Assembly (NCBI RefSeq): GCF_025145845.1
Contig: NZ_CP102253.1
Span: 2,046,001-2,110,000 of the forward strand
Length of the DNA: 64,000 nt
Source: Alistipes shahii WAL 8301
Lineage (GTDB): Bacteria > Bacteroidota > Bacteroidia > Bacteroidales > Rikenellaceae
Reading direction: 5' to 3'
The notes beneath the pieces are model-generated. The model was not told where the DNA came from, did no database searches, and saw only the letters and a list, made by a program, of their open reading frames with translations. Below are positions 32,546 through 42,170 of the stretch, piece by piece (position 1 is the stretch's first letter; the number at the start of each line of letters is the position of its first letter). The translations under genes and the position numbers were made by a program.

Positions 32546-35014
32546 ATGGAAAAGAGTAAGATCATCACGAATACGTTCCCGGTCGCAGGCATGAGCTGCG
32601 CTTCGTGCGCAGTCCGGGTCGATAAGGCGCTCAACGGCCTGCCGGGCGTCGAGTCTGCGCATGTGAACTACGCTTCCGCTACGGCGCGGGTGGACTACCG
32701 TTCGGGGGAGTGCTCTCCCGGGACGCTGAAGCGGGCCGTGCAGGCGGCCGGTTACGACCTGCTGACCGACGCGGAAGGCCCGGCGGAGGACGAGGCGGCG
32801 CACGTTCGTGCGGCGCATTACCGGGCGCTCAAACGGCGGACTCTTTGGGCGGCGGGGCTTTGTCTTCCGATTGTGGCCGGAGGCATGCTGTTCATGGACG
32901 CTCCGGCCGTGAAATACGCCGTGTGGGCGCTCTCCACCCCGGTCGTTTTCGGACTGGGACGGGAGTTCTTCGTCAACGCCTGGAAACAGCTCCGCCACGG
33001 GGCGGCCAACATGGATACGCTGGTTGCCGTCAGTACCGGAATCGCCTATCTGTTCAGCCTTTTCAACCTGTTTTTCCCGGAATTCTGGCTGTCGAGGGGC
33101 ATCGAGCCGCACGTCTATTTCGAGTCGGCGGCCGTCATCGTCGCCTTCATCCTGCTGGGGCGGCTGCTTGAGGAGCGGGCGAAGCGCGGCACGACGACGG
33201 CCATCGCGAAACTGATGGGCCTGCAACCGAAAACCGTCACGGTGATCACCCCTTCGGGCGAACGCTCCGTGCCCGTTGCGGAGCTTCGCGCCGGGGATCT
33301 GGTCGCCGTGCATCCCGGCGAACGCATCGCCGTGGACGGCACGGTGGCCGAAGGCGCGTCGTATGTCGACGAGAGCATGCTCAGCGGGGAACCGCTCCCC
33401 GTCTGCAAACAGGAGGGTGCGGCGGTGTTCGCCGGAACGATGAATGGCAACGGTGCGTTCCGTTTCCGGACCGACAGGGTGGGGCAGGACACGGTGCTGG
33501 CCCGGATCATCCGCATGGTGCGGGATGCGCAGGGCAGCAAGGCCCCCGTGCAGCGGACCGTCGACCGGATCGCCGGCGTTTTCGTTCCCGCCATCATCGT
33601 CCTCGCCGTGCTGACCTTCGCGGCGTGGATGCTTTTCGCGCCGGAGGAGGGCTTCACCCGCGGGCTGCTGGCGCTGGTGACCGTGCTGATCATCGCGTGC
33701 CCCTGTGCGCTGGGTCTGGCGACGCCCACGGCCCTCATGGTCGGGATCGGCAAGGGCGCCGGACAGGGCATCCTCGTCAAGGACGCTGCGAGCCTGGAGG
33801 TGGCCCGGAAGGTCGACACCGTGGTGCTGGACAAGACCGGAACGCTCACCGAAGGCCGTCCGTCGGTCGTGGACGCTGCGTGGGCCGAAGGGTCGGAGAC
33901 GGCGCGGCGGATTCTGTTCAGCCTCGAAAAACGCTCGGGGCATCCGCTTTCGCAGGCCGTCGTCGAATCGCTCGGCGGGGAGCGGGACGTTCCCGTGACC
34001 GGGTTCGAAAGCATTCCCGGGCAGGGTGTCCGGGGCGTCGCGGAGGGGCGGACCTGGTATGCCGGGAACGACGCGCTGCTGTCCCGCCACGGCATCGTGC
34101 CCGACGCCCGCCTGCAACGGCTGGCCGAAGGGTGGGTGCAGGAGGCGAAGACCGTGGTTTGGTTCGCCGACGAGGAGCGGACGCACGCCGTGCTCGCCCT
34201 TGCCGATGCGCTGAAACCCTCGTCGGCCGGGGCCGTCGCCCGGCTGCACGCGCTGGGAATCACGGTCTGGATGCTGACGGGCGACAACGCCGGTTCGGCG
34301 CGTGAAACGGCCCGGAAAGCCGGGATCACCCGTTTCCGGGCGGGCGTCCTGCCGCACGAAAAGGCCGGATTCGTCCGGCAGTTGCAGTCCGAAGGCCGGA
34401 CGGTGGCCATGGCCGGCGACGGGATCAACGACAGCGCGGCTCTCGCGCAGGCCGATTTGAGCGTCGCCATGGGGCAGGGGAGCGACATTGCGATGGATAC
34501 CGCGATGGTGACGATCCTCTCGTCGGACCTCCGGAAAATCCCGGAGATGATCCGGCTGTCGCAACTCACCGTGCGGACGATTCGCCAGAACCTCTTCTGG
34601 GCCTTCATTTACAACCTCGTCGCCATTCCCGTAGCGGCCGGGGCGCTCTATCCCCTCTGGGGGTTTCTGCTCGACCCGATGATCGGCGGGGCGGCCATGG
34701 CCTTGAGCAGCGTGAGCGTCGTGGCCAACAGCTTGCGGCTGAAACGCCGGCGGATCGGCGATGAGTGTGAACATGACGAACCGGTTGAAACCGAAGAAAA
34801 GATGAAAAAGGAATTTATCGTGGACGGCATGACGTGCAATCATTGCCGGATGCATGTGGAACATGCGCTGAACGCCCTCGACGGCGTGAAGGCGGTCGTG
34901 ACGCTGGACCCTCCGGTGGCCGCCGTGGAGTTCTCCGGGCCGGAAATCGGCCTCGGGGAGTTGCAGAAGGCCGTTACGGAGCGGGCCGGGGAGTATACCC
35001 TGCGGGCGCGGTGA
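32546..35014 (+). CDS. copA: Copper-exporting P1B-type ATPase with N- and C-terminal HMA domains
   Basis: Protein of 822 residues. N-terminal HMA domain with GMSCASC (C18, C21); six to eight membrane segments; actuator SGEPLP near 280; ion-binding CPC at C385-P-C387; phosphorylation site D429-KTGT; SGHPLS and GDGINDSAAL in the nucleotide/phosphorylation domain. The last 70 residues (from M753) are a second HMA domain with GMTCNHC, which in many relatives is a separate copper chaperone. M753 is encoded by an ATG at 34802 and might also serve as an internal start. Confidence 0.95.
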   Translation: MEKSKIITNTFPVAGMSCASCAVRVDKALNGLPGVESAHVNYASATARVDYRSGECSPGTLKRAVQAAGYDLLTDAEGPAEDEAAHVRAAHYRALKRRTLWAAGLCLPIVAGGMLFMDAPAVKYAVWALSTPVVFGLGREFFVNAWKQLRHGAANMDTLVAVSTGIAYLFSLFNLFFPEFWLSRGIEPHVYFESAAVIVAFILLGRLLEERAKRGTTTAIAKLMGLQPKTVTVITPSGERSVPVAELRAGDLVAVHPGERIAVDGTVAEGASYVDESMLSGEPLPVCKQEGAAVFAGTMNGNGAFRFRTDRVGQDTVLARIIRMVRDAQGSKAPVQRTVDRIAGVFVPAIIVLAVLTFAAWMLFAPEEGFTRGLLALVTVLIIACPCALGLATPTALMVGIGKGAGQGILVKDAASLEVARKVDTVVLDKTGTLTEGRPSVVDAAWAEGSETARRILFSLEKRSGHPLSQAVVESLGGERDVPVTGFESIPGQGVRGVAEGRTWYAGNDALLSRHGIVPDARLQRLAEGWVQEAKTVVWFADEERTHAVLALADALKPSSAGAVARLHALGITVWMLTGDNAGSARETARKAGITRFRAGVLPHEKAGFVRQLQSEGRTVAMAGDGINDSAALAQADLSVAMGQGSDIAMDTAMVTILSSDLRKIPEMIRLSQLTVRTIRQNLFWAFIYNLVAIPVAAGALYPLWGFLLDPMIGGAAMALSSVSVVANSLRLKRRRIGDECEHDEPVETEEKMKKEFIVDGMTCNHCRMHVEHALNALDGVKAVVTLDPPVAAVEFSGPEIGLGELQKAVTERAGEYTLRAR

Positions 35015-35020
35015 CGACGG

Positions 35021-35050
35021 ACGCCCCTGCGCAGGCGGGGCGTTTTTTTC
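35021..35050 (+). terminator. copA terminator
   Basis: ACGCCCC (35021-35027) / GGGGCGT (35037-35043) followed by seven T. Confidence 0.85.
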
Positions 35051-35103
35051 GTGCCGCGCCGCATCTTTCCGGCGAATGTCCGGCGGAAAATGCGTTTTAG
35101 CAT

Positions 35104-35111
35104 TAACTTTG
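35104..35111 (+). promoter_or_regulatory. Promoter -7 box of the alanine/sodium symporter gene
   Basis: TAACTTTG, perfect -7 box, about 20 nt before the start codon. Confidence 0.6.
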
Positions 35112-35130
35112 CTGTCGGATCGTGTAAAGT

Positions 35131-36534
35131 ATGCTGATGGAGACTCTTTCCCGTTGGATCGGCGGCGTGAACGACGTGCTGTGGACCTATGTGCTGGTCG
35201 CGGCGCTCTTGGGGTGTGCCGTGTGGTTCACCCTGCGCACGCGGGGCGTGCAGTTCCGCCTGCTGGGCGAGATGATGCGCGTGCTGGGCGAGTCGGCCGG
35301 AAGCGGCCCGGAGGGCGAGCGGCACGTCTCGTCGTTCCAGGCTTTCGCCGTGTCGCTGGCCAGCCGCGTCGGCACGGGGAATCTCGCGGGCGTCGCCACG
35401 GCCATCGTCGTCGGGGGACCCGGCGCGGTCTTCTGGATGTGGGTCATCGCCCTTGTGGGCGCCGCGAGCGCTTTCGTCGAGTCGACCCTCGCACAGCTTT
35501 ACAAACGCCGCGGCAGGGACTCTTTCATCGGCGGTCCGGCCTACTACATGGAACGCGGCCTCGGGCGGAGGTGGATGGGCGTGCTGTTCGCCGTGCTGAT
35601 CTCCGTGACCTTCGGATTCGCCTTCAACTCGGTGCAGAGCAACACGATCTGCGCCGCGTGGGAGGGAGCTTTCGGCGCCGATCATGTGTGGGTGGGCGTC
35701 GTGCTCACGGCGCTGACGCTGCTCATCATCTTCGGAGGCATACGGCGCATTGCGCGTGTCAGCGGCGTGATCGTCCCGATTATGGCGCTGGGGTACATCG
35801 TGCTGGCGCTGGGCGTCGTGCTGTTCAACCTCGGGCGGCTGCCCGAAGTGCTGGAACTGATCGTCGCCGACGCTTTCGGCTGGGAGCAGACGCTGGGCGG
35901 CGCGGTCGGCGCGGCGTTGATGCAGGGCATCAAGCGGGGACTTTTCAGCAACGAGGCCGGTATGGGTTCGGCCCCGAACGTCGCCGCCACGGCTCACGTT
36001 TCGCATCCCGTGAAGCAGGGGCTTATCCAGACCCTCGGGGTCTTCACCGATACGCTCGTCATCTGCACCTGCACGGCCTTCATCATCCTGTTCGGGGGCG
36101 TTCCCGACGCCTCGCTCAACGGCATTCAGCTGACGCAGGCGGCTCTGGAGAGCGAGATCGGTCCCGCGGGCGGGGTGTTCGTCGCCGTGGCGATCTTCCT
36201 GTTCGCCTTTTCGTCGATTATCGGCAATTATTACTACGGCGAAGCCAACATCCGCTTCATCACTCCGCGGCCGTGGGCGCTGACGCTCTACCGGCTGCTG
36301 GTCGGCGCGATGGTGCTCTTCGGATCCGTGGCGACGCTCGATCTGGCATGGAGCCTGGCCGATGTGACGATGGCGCTGATGACGCTGTGCAATCTGGCGG
36401 CGATCGTGCTGCTGGGCCGTCAGGCCTTCCTGCTGCTGGCCGACTACACGGCCCAGAAGCGGCAGGGCATCAAAAATCCGGTCTTCACGAAAGACCGGAT
36501 TCCCGAATTGAAAGACAAGGCCGAGTGCTGGTAG
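35131..36534 (+). CDS. Alanine or glycine:cation symporter (AGCS family)
   Basis: Inner-membrane protein of 467 residues with about eleven hydrophobic segments. Family landmarks: FQAFAVSLASRVGTGNLAGV near 70, GGPGAVFWMW, FIGGPAYYMERGLG, KRGLFSNEAGMGSAPNVAAT near 280. The family couples Na+ or H+ entry to alanine or glycine uptake. The first ATG (35131) and a second two codons later are both possible. It converges on the acyltransferase gene with only 4 nt between stop codons and no terminator hairpin there. Confidence 0.95.
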   Translation: MLMETLSRWIGGVNDVLWTYVLVAALLGCAVWFTLRTRGVQFRLLGEMMRVLGESAGSGPEGERHVSSFQAFAVSLASRVGTGNLAGVATAIVVGGPGAVFWMWVIALVGAASAFVESTLAQLYKRRGRDSFIGGPAYYMERGLGRRWMGVLFAVLISVTFGFAFNSVQSNTICAAWEGAFGADHVWVGVVLTALTLLIIFGGIRRIARVSGVIVPIMALGYIVLALGVVLFNLGRLPEVLELIVADAFGWEQTLGGAVGAALMQGIKRGLFSNEAGMGSAPNVAATAHVSHPVKQGLIQTLGVFTDTLVICTCTAFIILFGGVPDASLNGIQLTQAALESEIGPAGGVFVAVAIFLFAFSSIIGNYYYGEANIRFITPRPWALTLYRLLVGAMVLFGSVATLDLAWSLADVTMALMTLCNLAAIVLLGRQAFLLLADYTAQKRQGIKNPVFTKDRIPELKDKAECW

Positions 36535-36538
36535 CGCA

Positions 36539-37693
36539 TTACTCTACCAGCCGGCGCGTCACGCTCCACCGCTGCATCAGCCGCACCACCGCCCAGCTCA
36601 CGGCGAAGGCCCCGCAGGCGATCAGCGCGATGCGCGCCAGCGCGGGAAGTCCCGGAATCCGCTGCACGAGGTCGTAGCCGGCCTGAACGAAGATGAAGTG
36701 GCAGAGGTAGATGCCGAACGTCGCGCCCGCCAGCCGCGAGAGCCATGCGCGGGGCCGTGCGGCGGCCTTCTGCACGAGGATGAAGACCGGGGCGGTCATC
36801 ATAAAGACGTTGATGCCGGCGAAATACCAGACGATTTCGAGGTAGGCGTAGTTGCCCGGGAAATGCTTCTGCATGGTGATGAAGCCCAGTCCCGTGATGA
36901 GGTAGCCGATGATGAAGGACGGGATGCAGATGGCCAGCGTCCTGCGCCAGCTCCACGCGGGCGGGAATTTCACGAGGTAGAAGGCCAGCACGAGGTAACC
37001 GGCGAATCCCGAGACGTAGTGGAACGTGCCGAACCCGTTCCAGTCGCAGACGCCGTAAAGCCCCGTGTTGCCGTAATTGCCCGTGTAGCCGAGCGCCGGG
37101 GCGAGCATCTTCACGTAGGGCAGCAGCAGCGTCAGGCCCCAGATCGCGAGGACGCTCTGCAACTCGCGCCGCGAGGCCCGCTCGAGCCACGGGCTGATCA
37201 GCGGCATGATCAGATAAAGTCCTATCAGCATATAGAGATACCAGAGCGGCGTGGTGTCGTAGCAGAAGTTGAAGACGAAGGTCCACATCTTGTGCAGCGT
37301 CGCTTCGCCGGTGAACAGCGCGGGGTCGATCGACGGACTGGAGGTCCCGACGTAGCGCATATACAGGTAGTAGAGCACGGGCAGCGTCAGCGACCAGAAG
37401 ACCAGCGCCAGGAGGACGCGGCCGATCCGCTTGCGGTAGAAAGCCCCCGTTCCGGTCCGCACGGGCAGCAGCAGCACGCCCGACATCATCACGAACAGCG
37501 GCACGCAGGCCCGGACGAAACTGCCTGCCAACGCTCCTTGCAGGAAGGTGGCGCGGTCGCTGTCGAACACGGCGACGAAGGCGTCGCAGCTGTGGGAGAA
37601 GACCACCAGAAAGCAGGCGATCACGCGCAGGAGGTCCACCCAGCCGATGCGTTCGCGGGCCGGGACGTTCAGGTCGGGAAGTCGGTTCTTCAT
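36539..37693 (-). CDS. Membrane acyltransferase (acyltransferase 3 family)
   Basis: Protein of 384 residues with about ten membrane segments. Residues 15-40, RIGWVDLLRVIACFLVVFSH, carry the family start with the conserved R and the H of the FSHS motif; PLFVMMSGVLLLP follows. Members transfer acetyl or other acyl groups to surface polysaccharides, lipids or antibiotics. No polysaccharide genes are next to it, so the substrate is unknown. The promoter resembles TACCTTCG about 30 nt upstream. Confidence 0.88.
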   Translation of the reverse strand: MKNRLPDLNVPARERIGWVDLLRVIACFLVVFSHSCDAFVAVFDSDRATFLQGALAGSFVRACVPLFVMMSGVLLLPVRTGTGAFYRKRIGRVLLALVFWSLTLPVLYYLYMRYVGTSSPSIDPALFTGEATLHKMWTFVFNFCYDTTPLWYLYMLIGLYLIMPLISPWLERASRRELQSVLAIWGLTLLLPYVKMLAPALGYTGNYGNTGLYGVCDWNGFGTFHYVSGFAGYLVLAFYLVKFPPAWSWRRTLAICIPSFIIGYLITGLGFITMQKHFPGNYAYLEIVWYFAGINVFMMTAPVFILVQKAAARPRAWLSRLAGATFGIYLCHFIFVQAGYDLVQRIPGLPALARIALIACGAFAVSWAVVRLMQRWSVTRRLVE

Positions 37694-37813
37694 TGTCGCA
37701 GAAATGGATTTCCGGCGAAGGTACGAAAAAAATCCGGGACCGCCGTGCGTTTTCGCCGCGGCGTCCCGGATTTTTGGTTGTCCGCACTCCCTCCGGCGGA
37801 CGTCCCCTTCGGG

Positions 37814-38539
37814 TCAGTTGACCACCACCGTCGGGAAGTATTCGCGCAGCAGGGCCGCGGCGCGGTCGAGCTGTTCGGGGGTGTTCTCCCGCACGTCGCG
37901 GAGTTTGTACTCCAGCCCCATCGCCTCGTACTTATGCACTCCGAGGGTGTGGTAGGGGAGCAGTTCGACCCGCTCGACCGACTTGTAGCCGCCGAGGCGT
38001 TCGCCCAGCGCACGGATGTCGGCTTCGGCGTCGCTGATGCCCGGAACCAGCACGTAGCGCAGCCAGAAGGGTTTTCCGTGGGCTTCGAGCCAGGCGGCCG
38101 TGCGGAGCGTCTGCGCGTTTTCGCGTCCGGTGAGGGCGCGGTGGCGTTCGGAATCGGCCTGCTTCACGTCCAGCAGCACCAGGTCGACCAGCCCCAGCAG
38201 CTCTTCGACGGCCGGGTTCCACACCCCGCCGTTCGAGTCGATGCAGACGTGGATGCCGGCCTCCTTCAACGACTTTACGAGCGGAACGAGTTCCGCAGCC
38301 TGGAAGGTGGGTTCCCCGCCCGAGAAGGTCACGCCGCCGCGCCGCCCGAAGAAGGGCTTCTGGTCGACGGCCATGCGCAGGATCTCCGCAGGGTCGGTCA
38401 ATGTGCCCGCTCCGGCCTCGATCGTGTCGGGGTTGGCGCAGTAGAGACAGCGGAAATTGCAGCCTTGGAGGAAAACGACGAGCCGGAGTCCCGGCCCGTC
38501 GAATGTTCCCATGGATTCGTAAGAATGTACACGAAGCAT
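37814..38539 (-). CDS. pflA: Pyruvate formate-lyase activating enzyme
   Basis: Protein of 241 residues. The radical SAM cluster is CNFRCLYC (C27, C31, C34), preceded by ESMGTFDGPGLR, which is typical of PflA, and followed by the FSGGEPTFQ SAM site. It makes the glycyl radical in PflB. The start at 38539 (MLRVHSYESMGTFDG) follows the family; a frame upstream adds 13 unconserved residues. It follows pflB after about 95 nt that includes a small hairpin (CGGCTT/AAGCCG). Confidence 0.95.
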   Translation of the reverse strand: MLRVHSYESMGTFDGPGLRLVVFLQGCNFRCLYCANPDTIEAGAGTLTDPAEILRMAVDQKPFFGRRGGVTFSGGEPTFQAAELVPLVKSLKEAGIHVCIDSNGGVWNPAVEELLGLVDLVLLDVKQADSERHRALTGRENAQTLRTAAWLEAHGKPFWLRYVLVPGISDAEADIRALGERLGGYKSVERVELLPYHTLGVHKYEAMGLEYKLRDVRENTPEQLDRAAALLREYFPTVVVN

Positions 38540-38634
38540 GATTGTTCCTTGTTTTTGAATAAGGGGGTTCGGGCGCAAACCGGGTTCCGGTATGCAAATC
38601 CTGCGCCCGCCCCTAAAAGCGGCTTTTCAAGCCG

Positions 38635-40863
38635 TTACATCCTTTCGTGGAAGCTGCGGCTGATGACTTCGAGCTGGTGTTCGCGGCTCAACTTGGTGAA
38701 GTTCACGGCGTAGCCCGAGACGCGGATCGTCAGCTGCGGATATTTCTCGGGGTGCTCCATGGCGTCTTCGAGCATCTCGCGGTTCAGCACGTTGACGTTC
38801 AGGTGGTGTGCGCCCTTGGTGAAATAGCCGTCGAGCATCGTCACGAGGTTCTCGATACGCTCTCCGGCCGTCGGACCGAGCGATTTGGGCACGATCGAGA
38901 AGGTGTTCGAAATACCGTCCTGCGAGTCGCGGTAACGCATCTTGGCCACCGAGGCGAGCGAAGCGATGGCGCCGCTCTTGTCGCGGCCGTGCATCGGGTT
39001 GGCTCCCGGGGCGAAGGCCACGCCCTTGAGGCGTCCGTCGGGCGTTGCGCCGGTCTTCTTGCCGTACATCACGTTCGAGGTGATCGTCAGCAGCGACAGC
39101 GTCGGGCGGGCGTTCTTGTAGACGGGCAGCTTCTTCAGCTCCTCGCTGAAGTAGTAGACGAGATCCACGCCCAGGTGGTCGACACGGTCGTCGTTGTTGC
39201 CGTAGCAGGGGAATTCACCCTCGATGTCGAAGGCTTCGGTGAGACCCTCGGCGTTGCGGCGGGGCGTCACGCGGGCGTATTTGATGGCCGAGAGCGAGTC
39301 GAGGGCGATCGAGAGACCGGCCACGCCGTAGGCGAGATTGATGCGGGGATCGGTGTCGACGAATGCCATCTGGGCCTTCTCGTAGTAGTACTTGTCGTGC
39401 ATGTAGTGGATGATGTTCATGGCCTCGTTGTAGACGCGGGCGATCTCCTTGAGCACCATCTTGTAGTTGCGCATCACCTCCTCGAAGCGCAGCGGACCCT
39501 CCGACAGCGCCGGAATGCCCTTGACCATCAGCGTGCCGGTGTTCTCGCAGCGACCTTCGTTAATGGCCAGCAGCAGGGCCTTGGCCAGGTTGGTGCGGGC
39601 GCCGAAGAACTGGATCTGGCGGCCGATGTCCTGGAACGAGACGCAGCAGGCGATGCCGTAGTCGTCCGAGTGGCGCACTTCGCGCATCAGGTCGTCGTTC
39701 TCGTACTGGATCGAGCTGGTGTCGGCCGAAACCTTGGCGCAGAAGTCCTTGAATCCCTGCGGCAGCTCGGGACTCCAGAGAATCGTGAGGTTCGGTTCGG
39801 GCGAAGGACCGAGGTTGTAGAGCGTTTGCAGGAAGCGGAACGAGGTCTTCGTCACCTTCGTGCGGCCGTCGTTGAAGCGTCCGCCGATGGCCTCGGTCAC
39901 CCACGTCGGGTCGCCGGCGAAGATGTCGTTGTAGGACTGCATGCGCAGGTGGCGCACCATGCGCAGCTTGATGACGAACTGGTCGATCAGCTCCTGGGCG
40001 AACGACTCGTCGATCGTCCCGTGCGCGAGGTCGTATTCGATGAAGATGTCGAGGAACGACGATACGTTGCCCAGCGACATGGCGGCTCCGTCCTGCTCCT
40101 TGACGGCGGCCAGGTAGGCCATGTAGACCCACTGCACGGCCTCCTGCGCCGAATGCGCCGGACGGCTGAGGTCCAGTCCGTAGTATTCGCCCATCGTGCG
40201 GATGTCCTTCAGGGCCTTGATCTGTTCGGCGACCTCTTCGCGCAGGCGGATGCGGGCGTCGGTCATCGGGCCGGTGAGGTTGCGGAGGTCCTCCTGCTTG
40301 GCCTCGATCAGGCGGTCGGTTCCGTAGAGGGCCAGACGGCGGTAGTCGCCGATGATGCGGCCGCGGGCGTAGTTGTCGGGAAGACCCGTCAGGAAGCCCA
40401 GCGAGCGGAACGAGCGGATCTCCTCGGTGTAGACGTCGAACACGCCGTCGTTGTGCGTCTTGCGGTAGTGGGTGAAGATGTCCTTCACCTTCTCGTCGAC
40501 CTCCACGCCGTTCTCCTTGCAGGCGCGCGATACGACGTTGATGCCGCCGAAGGGTTTGATGGCGCGCTTGAGCAGTTCGTCGGTTTGCAGGCCCACGATC
40601 AGCTCGTTTTCGCGGTCGATGTAGCCGGCCTTGTGCGAGGTGACGGTCGAAACGGTCTTGTTGTCCAGCGCGCGGACGCCGTTATGCTGACGCTCCTCTT
40701 CGAGGGCCTTGAGGCAGAGGTTCCAGATGTGCTTCGTTCGCTCGGTAGGTCCTGCGAGGAACGAGGCGTCGCCCAGGTAGGGGGTGATGTTTGTCTGTAC
40801 GAAGCTCGTCACGTTGATCTCTTTGCTCCAAAGCCCGTCGATAAAGGTTTTGTTCAGTTCCAT
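38635..40863 (-). CDS. pflB: Formate C-acetyltransferase (pyruvate formate-lyase)
   Basis: Protein of 742 residues, cytoplasmic. It splits pyruvate with CoA into acetyl-CoA and formate without oxygen. The active-site cysteine pair is C406-C407 (GIACCVSF) and the glycyl radical site is G717 in RVSGYAVNF. All segments of the family are intact (VLNREMLEDAMEHPEKYP before the radical loop). The pflB-pflA order on one strand is usual. Its promoter gives a leader of about 40 nt. Confidence 0.98.
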   Translation of the reverse strand: MELNKTFIDGLWSKEINVTSFVQTNITPYLGDASFLAGPTERTKHIWNLCLKALEEERQHNGVRALDNKTVSTVTSHKAGYIDRENELIVGLQTDELLKRAIKPFGGINVVSRACKENGVEVDEKVKDIFTHYRKTHNDGVFDVYTEEIRSFRSLGFLTGLPDNYARGRIIGDYRRLALYGTDRLIEAKQEDLRNLTGPMTDARIRLREEVAEQIKALKDIRTMGEYYGLDLSRPAHSAQEAVQWVYMAYLAAVKEQDGAAMSLGNVSSFLDIFIEYDLAHGTIDESFAQELIDQFVIKLRMVRHLRMQSYNDIFAGDPTWVTEAIGGRFNDGRTKVTKTSFRFLQTLYNLGPSPEPNLTILWSPELPQGFKDFCAKVSADTSSIQYENDDLMREVRHSDDYGIACCVSFQDIGRQIQFFGARTNLAKALLLAINEGRCENTGTLMVKGIPALSEGPLRFEEVMRNYKMVLKEIARVYNEAMNIIHYMHDKYYYEKAQMAFVDTDPRINLAYGVAGLSIALDSLSAIKYARVTPRRNAEGLTEAFDIEGEFPCYGNNDDRVDHLGVDLVYYFSEELKKLPVYKNARPTLSLLTITSNVMYGKKTGATPDGRLKGVAFAPGANPMHGRDKSGAIASLASVAKMRYRDSQDGISNTFSIVPKSLGPTAGERIENLVTMLDGYFTKGAHHLNVNVLNREMLEDAMEHPEKYPQLTIRVSGYAVNFTKLSREHQLEVISRSFHERM

Positions 40864-40910
40864 AGATGATATTGTTCGTTTTGAGATGATAATTGTCCTA
40901 TTTCGGTCGG

Positions 40911-40918
40911 CAAAGATA
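40911..40918 (-). promoter_or_regulatory. pflB promoter -7 box
   Basis: TATCTTTG on the minus strand, about 48 nt from the ATG, in an AT-rich region. Confidence 0.6.
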
Positions 40919-41050
40919 CGTTATTTTTTTCACACCGGCCAAAGAGCGGTTACAATTTTTTATAAAAATTTAAAAAATACCTACGATCAGGTATTGACGG
41001 CGCCTTCCGGGACATGCAATAGTTACAGGAAGGCGTTGCGGCGTTTGTGG

Positions 41051-41066
41051 CCCTGCTTTTGCAGGG
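41051..41066. other. Small hairpin in the leader of the PepSY-like gene
   Basis: CCCTGC (41051-41056) / GCAGGG (41061-41066) with a TTTT loop, 27 nt before the start codon. It could influence translation. Confidence 0.35.
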
Positions 41067-41092
41067 GCGGGAGTGTATAAATACGAAAAACG

Positions 41093-41530
41093 ATGAAAAG
41101 ATTCTGGATTGCCCTGCTGGGTGCGGGGCTTTTTGCGACGGCGGCGTTCGCCGGCGGTGACGAAGTTCCGGTCAGGATGCACGAACTGCCCGATGCGGCG
41201 AAGACGTTGGTGAAAAAGTATTTTCACGACATCGAGGTGGTTTCCGCCACGATGGAGAAGGGCGTGGCCCCGAGCTATGAGGTGAAGCTGGCCGACGGTA
41301 CGAAGATCGACTTCGACGCCCGCGGCGAGTGGACCGATGTCGAGCGGCCGGGGGGTGTCGTGCCCGACGGGCTGATTCCGCAGCCGATCCTGAAATTCGT
41401 GGCTGCGAACTATCCGGGGCGGCACGTCCGGGGTGTCGAACGCGACGGCCGCAACCATGAGATCACCCTCGACAACGGACTGGAACTGAAATTCAACCGC
41501 CGTTTCCGGCTGGTGGAGACCGATCACTGA
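41093..41530 (+). CDS. Exported PepSY-like (DUF2874) protein
   Basis: Protein of 145 residues. Signal peptide MKRFWIALLGAGLFATAAFA. Two related halves: MHELPDAAKTLVKKYFHDIE ... YEVKLADGTKIDFDARGEW and DGLIPQPILKFVAANYPGRH ... HEITLDNGLELKFNRRF. This is the tandem PepSY-like layout of small periplasmic Bacteroidetes proteins related in fold to beta-lactamase inhibitor protein. Exact role unknown. A large terminator hairpin follows. Confidence 0.85.
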   Translation: MKRFWIALLGAGLFATAAFAGGDEVPVRMHELPDAAKTLVKKYFHDIEVVSATMEKGVAPSYEVKLADGTKIDFDARGEWTDVERPGGVVPDGLIPQPILKFVAANYPGRHVRGVERDGRNHEITLDNGLELKFNRRFRLVETDH

Positions 41531-41545
41531 CGGCCGACGATTGGT

Positions 41546-41602
41546 GCGGCGGATTACGGCCCGGGGGTTTGAGTTGCGCATCCGGCCCCCGGGTCCCGCC
41601 GC
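41546..41602 (+). terminator. Terminator of the PepSY-like gene
   Basis: Nested arms GCGGCGG (41546-41552) / CCGCCGC (41596-41602) and CCCGGGGG (41560-41567) / CCCCCGGG (41586-41593), followed by TTTG. Confidence 0.6.
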
Positions 41603-41665
41603 TTTGTAAGGTGAAAGGTGAATTTTTCATTTACAACCTTTCGCCTTTGGCTTTGATAAAAAGCG

Positions 41666-41673
41666 TATCTTTG
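41666..41673 (+). promoter_or_regulatory. Promoter -7 box of the DUF2721 gene
   Basis: TATCTTTG, perfect -7 box, 20 nt before the ATG. Confidence 0.65.
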
Positions 41674-41693
41674 CAGCGTAAATCCCGATAACG

Positions 41694-42110
41694 ATGGAAG
41701 AACTCTCGCTTACGACCCCCGCCCTGCTGTTTTCGGCCGTGTCGCTGATTCTGCTGGCCTACACCAACCGGTTTCTGTCCTACGCGCAATTGGTGCGCAC
41801 GCTCAAGGAGCAGCATTTGCAGCACCCCTCGAAGGTGACGCGCGCGCAGATCGACAACCTCCGCCGGCGGCTCCACCTCACGCGCACGATGCAGTTGCTG
41901 GGCGTCACGAGCCTGTTCCTGTGCGTGGTGACGATGTTTCTGATCTACGTGGGGCTGATGCTGCTTTCGGCTTATGTCTTCGGTGCGGCGTTGCTGCTGC
42001 TGGTCGGTTCGCTGGGCGTTTCGATCTGGGAGATTCAGATCTCGGTCCGGGCGCTGGAGATTCACCTCAAGGATATGGAGAACCCGCTTGACAAGCGGGA
42101 TTCGGAATAA
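41694..42110 (+). CDS. DUF2721 membrane protein
   Basis: Protein of 138 residues. The N-terminal segment LTTPALLFSAVSLILLAYTN is the DUF2721 signature; two further membrane segments lie at about 67-90 and 92-115 after a cytosolic charged stretch. Family function is unknown. It stands alone with its own promoter; a small hairpin CCCTT/AAGGG follows at about 42133. Confidence 0.85.
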   Translation: MEELSLTTPALLFSAVSLILLAYTNRFLSYAQLVRTLKEQHLQHPSKVTRAQIDNLRRRLHLTRTMQLLGVTSLFLCVVTMFLIYVGLMLLSAYVFGAALLLLVGSLGVSIWEIQISVRALEIHLKDMENPLDKRDSE

Positions 42111-42170
42111 TTGTCCGGTCGTGTTCAAGCCGCCCTTTTTTAAGGGTGATTTAGCGAAGCGGCATCTTTT

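Noticed and set aside
32372..34864. A minus-strand open frame of 830 codons over copA
   Set aside because: Antisense to all CopA motifs. Other long antisense frames over dxs, pflB, pit and the SusC gene were rejected for the same reason.
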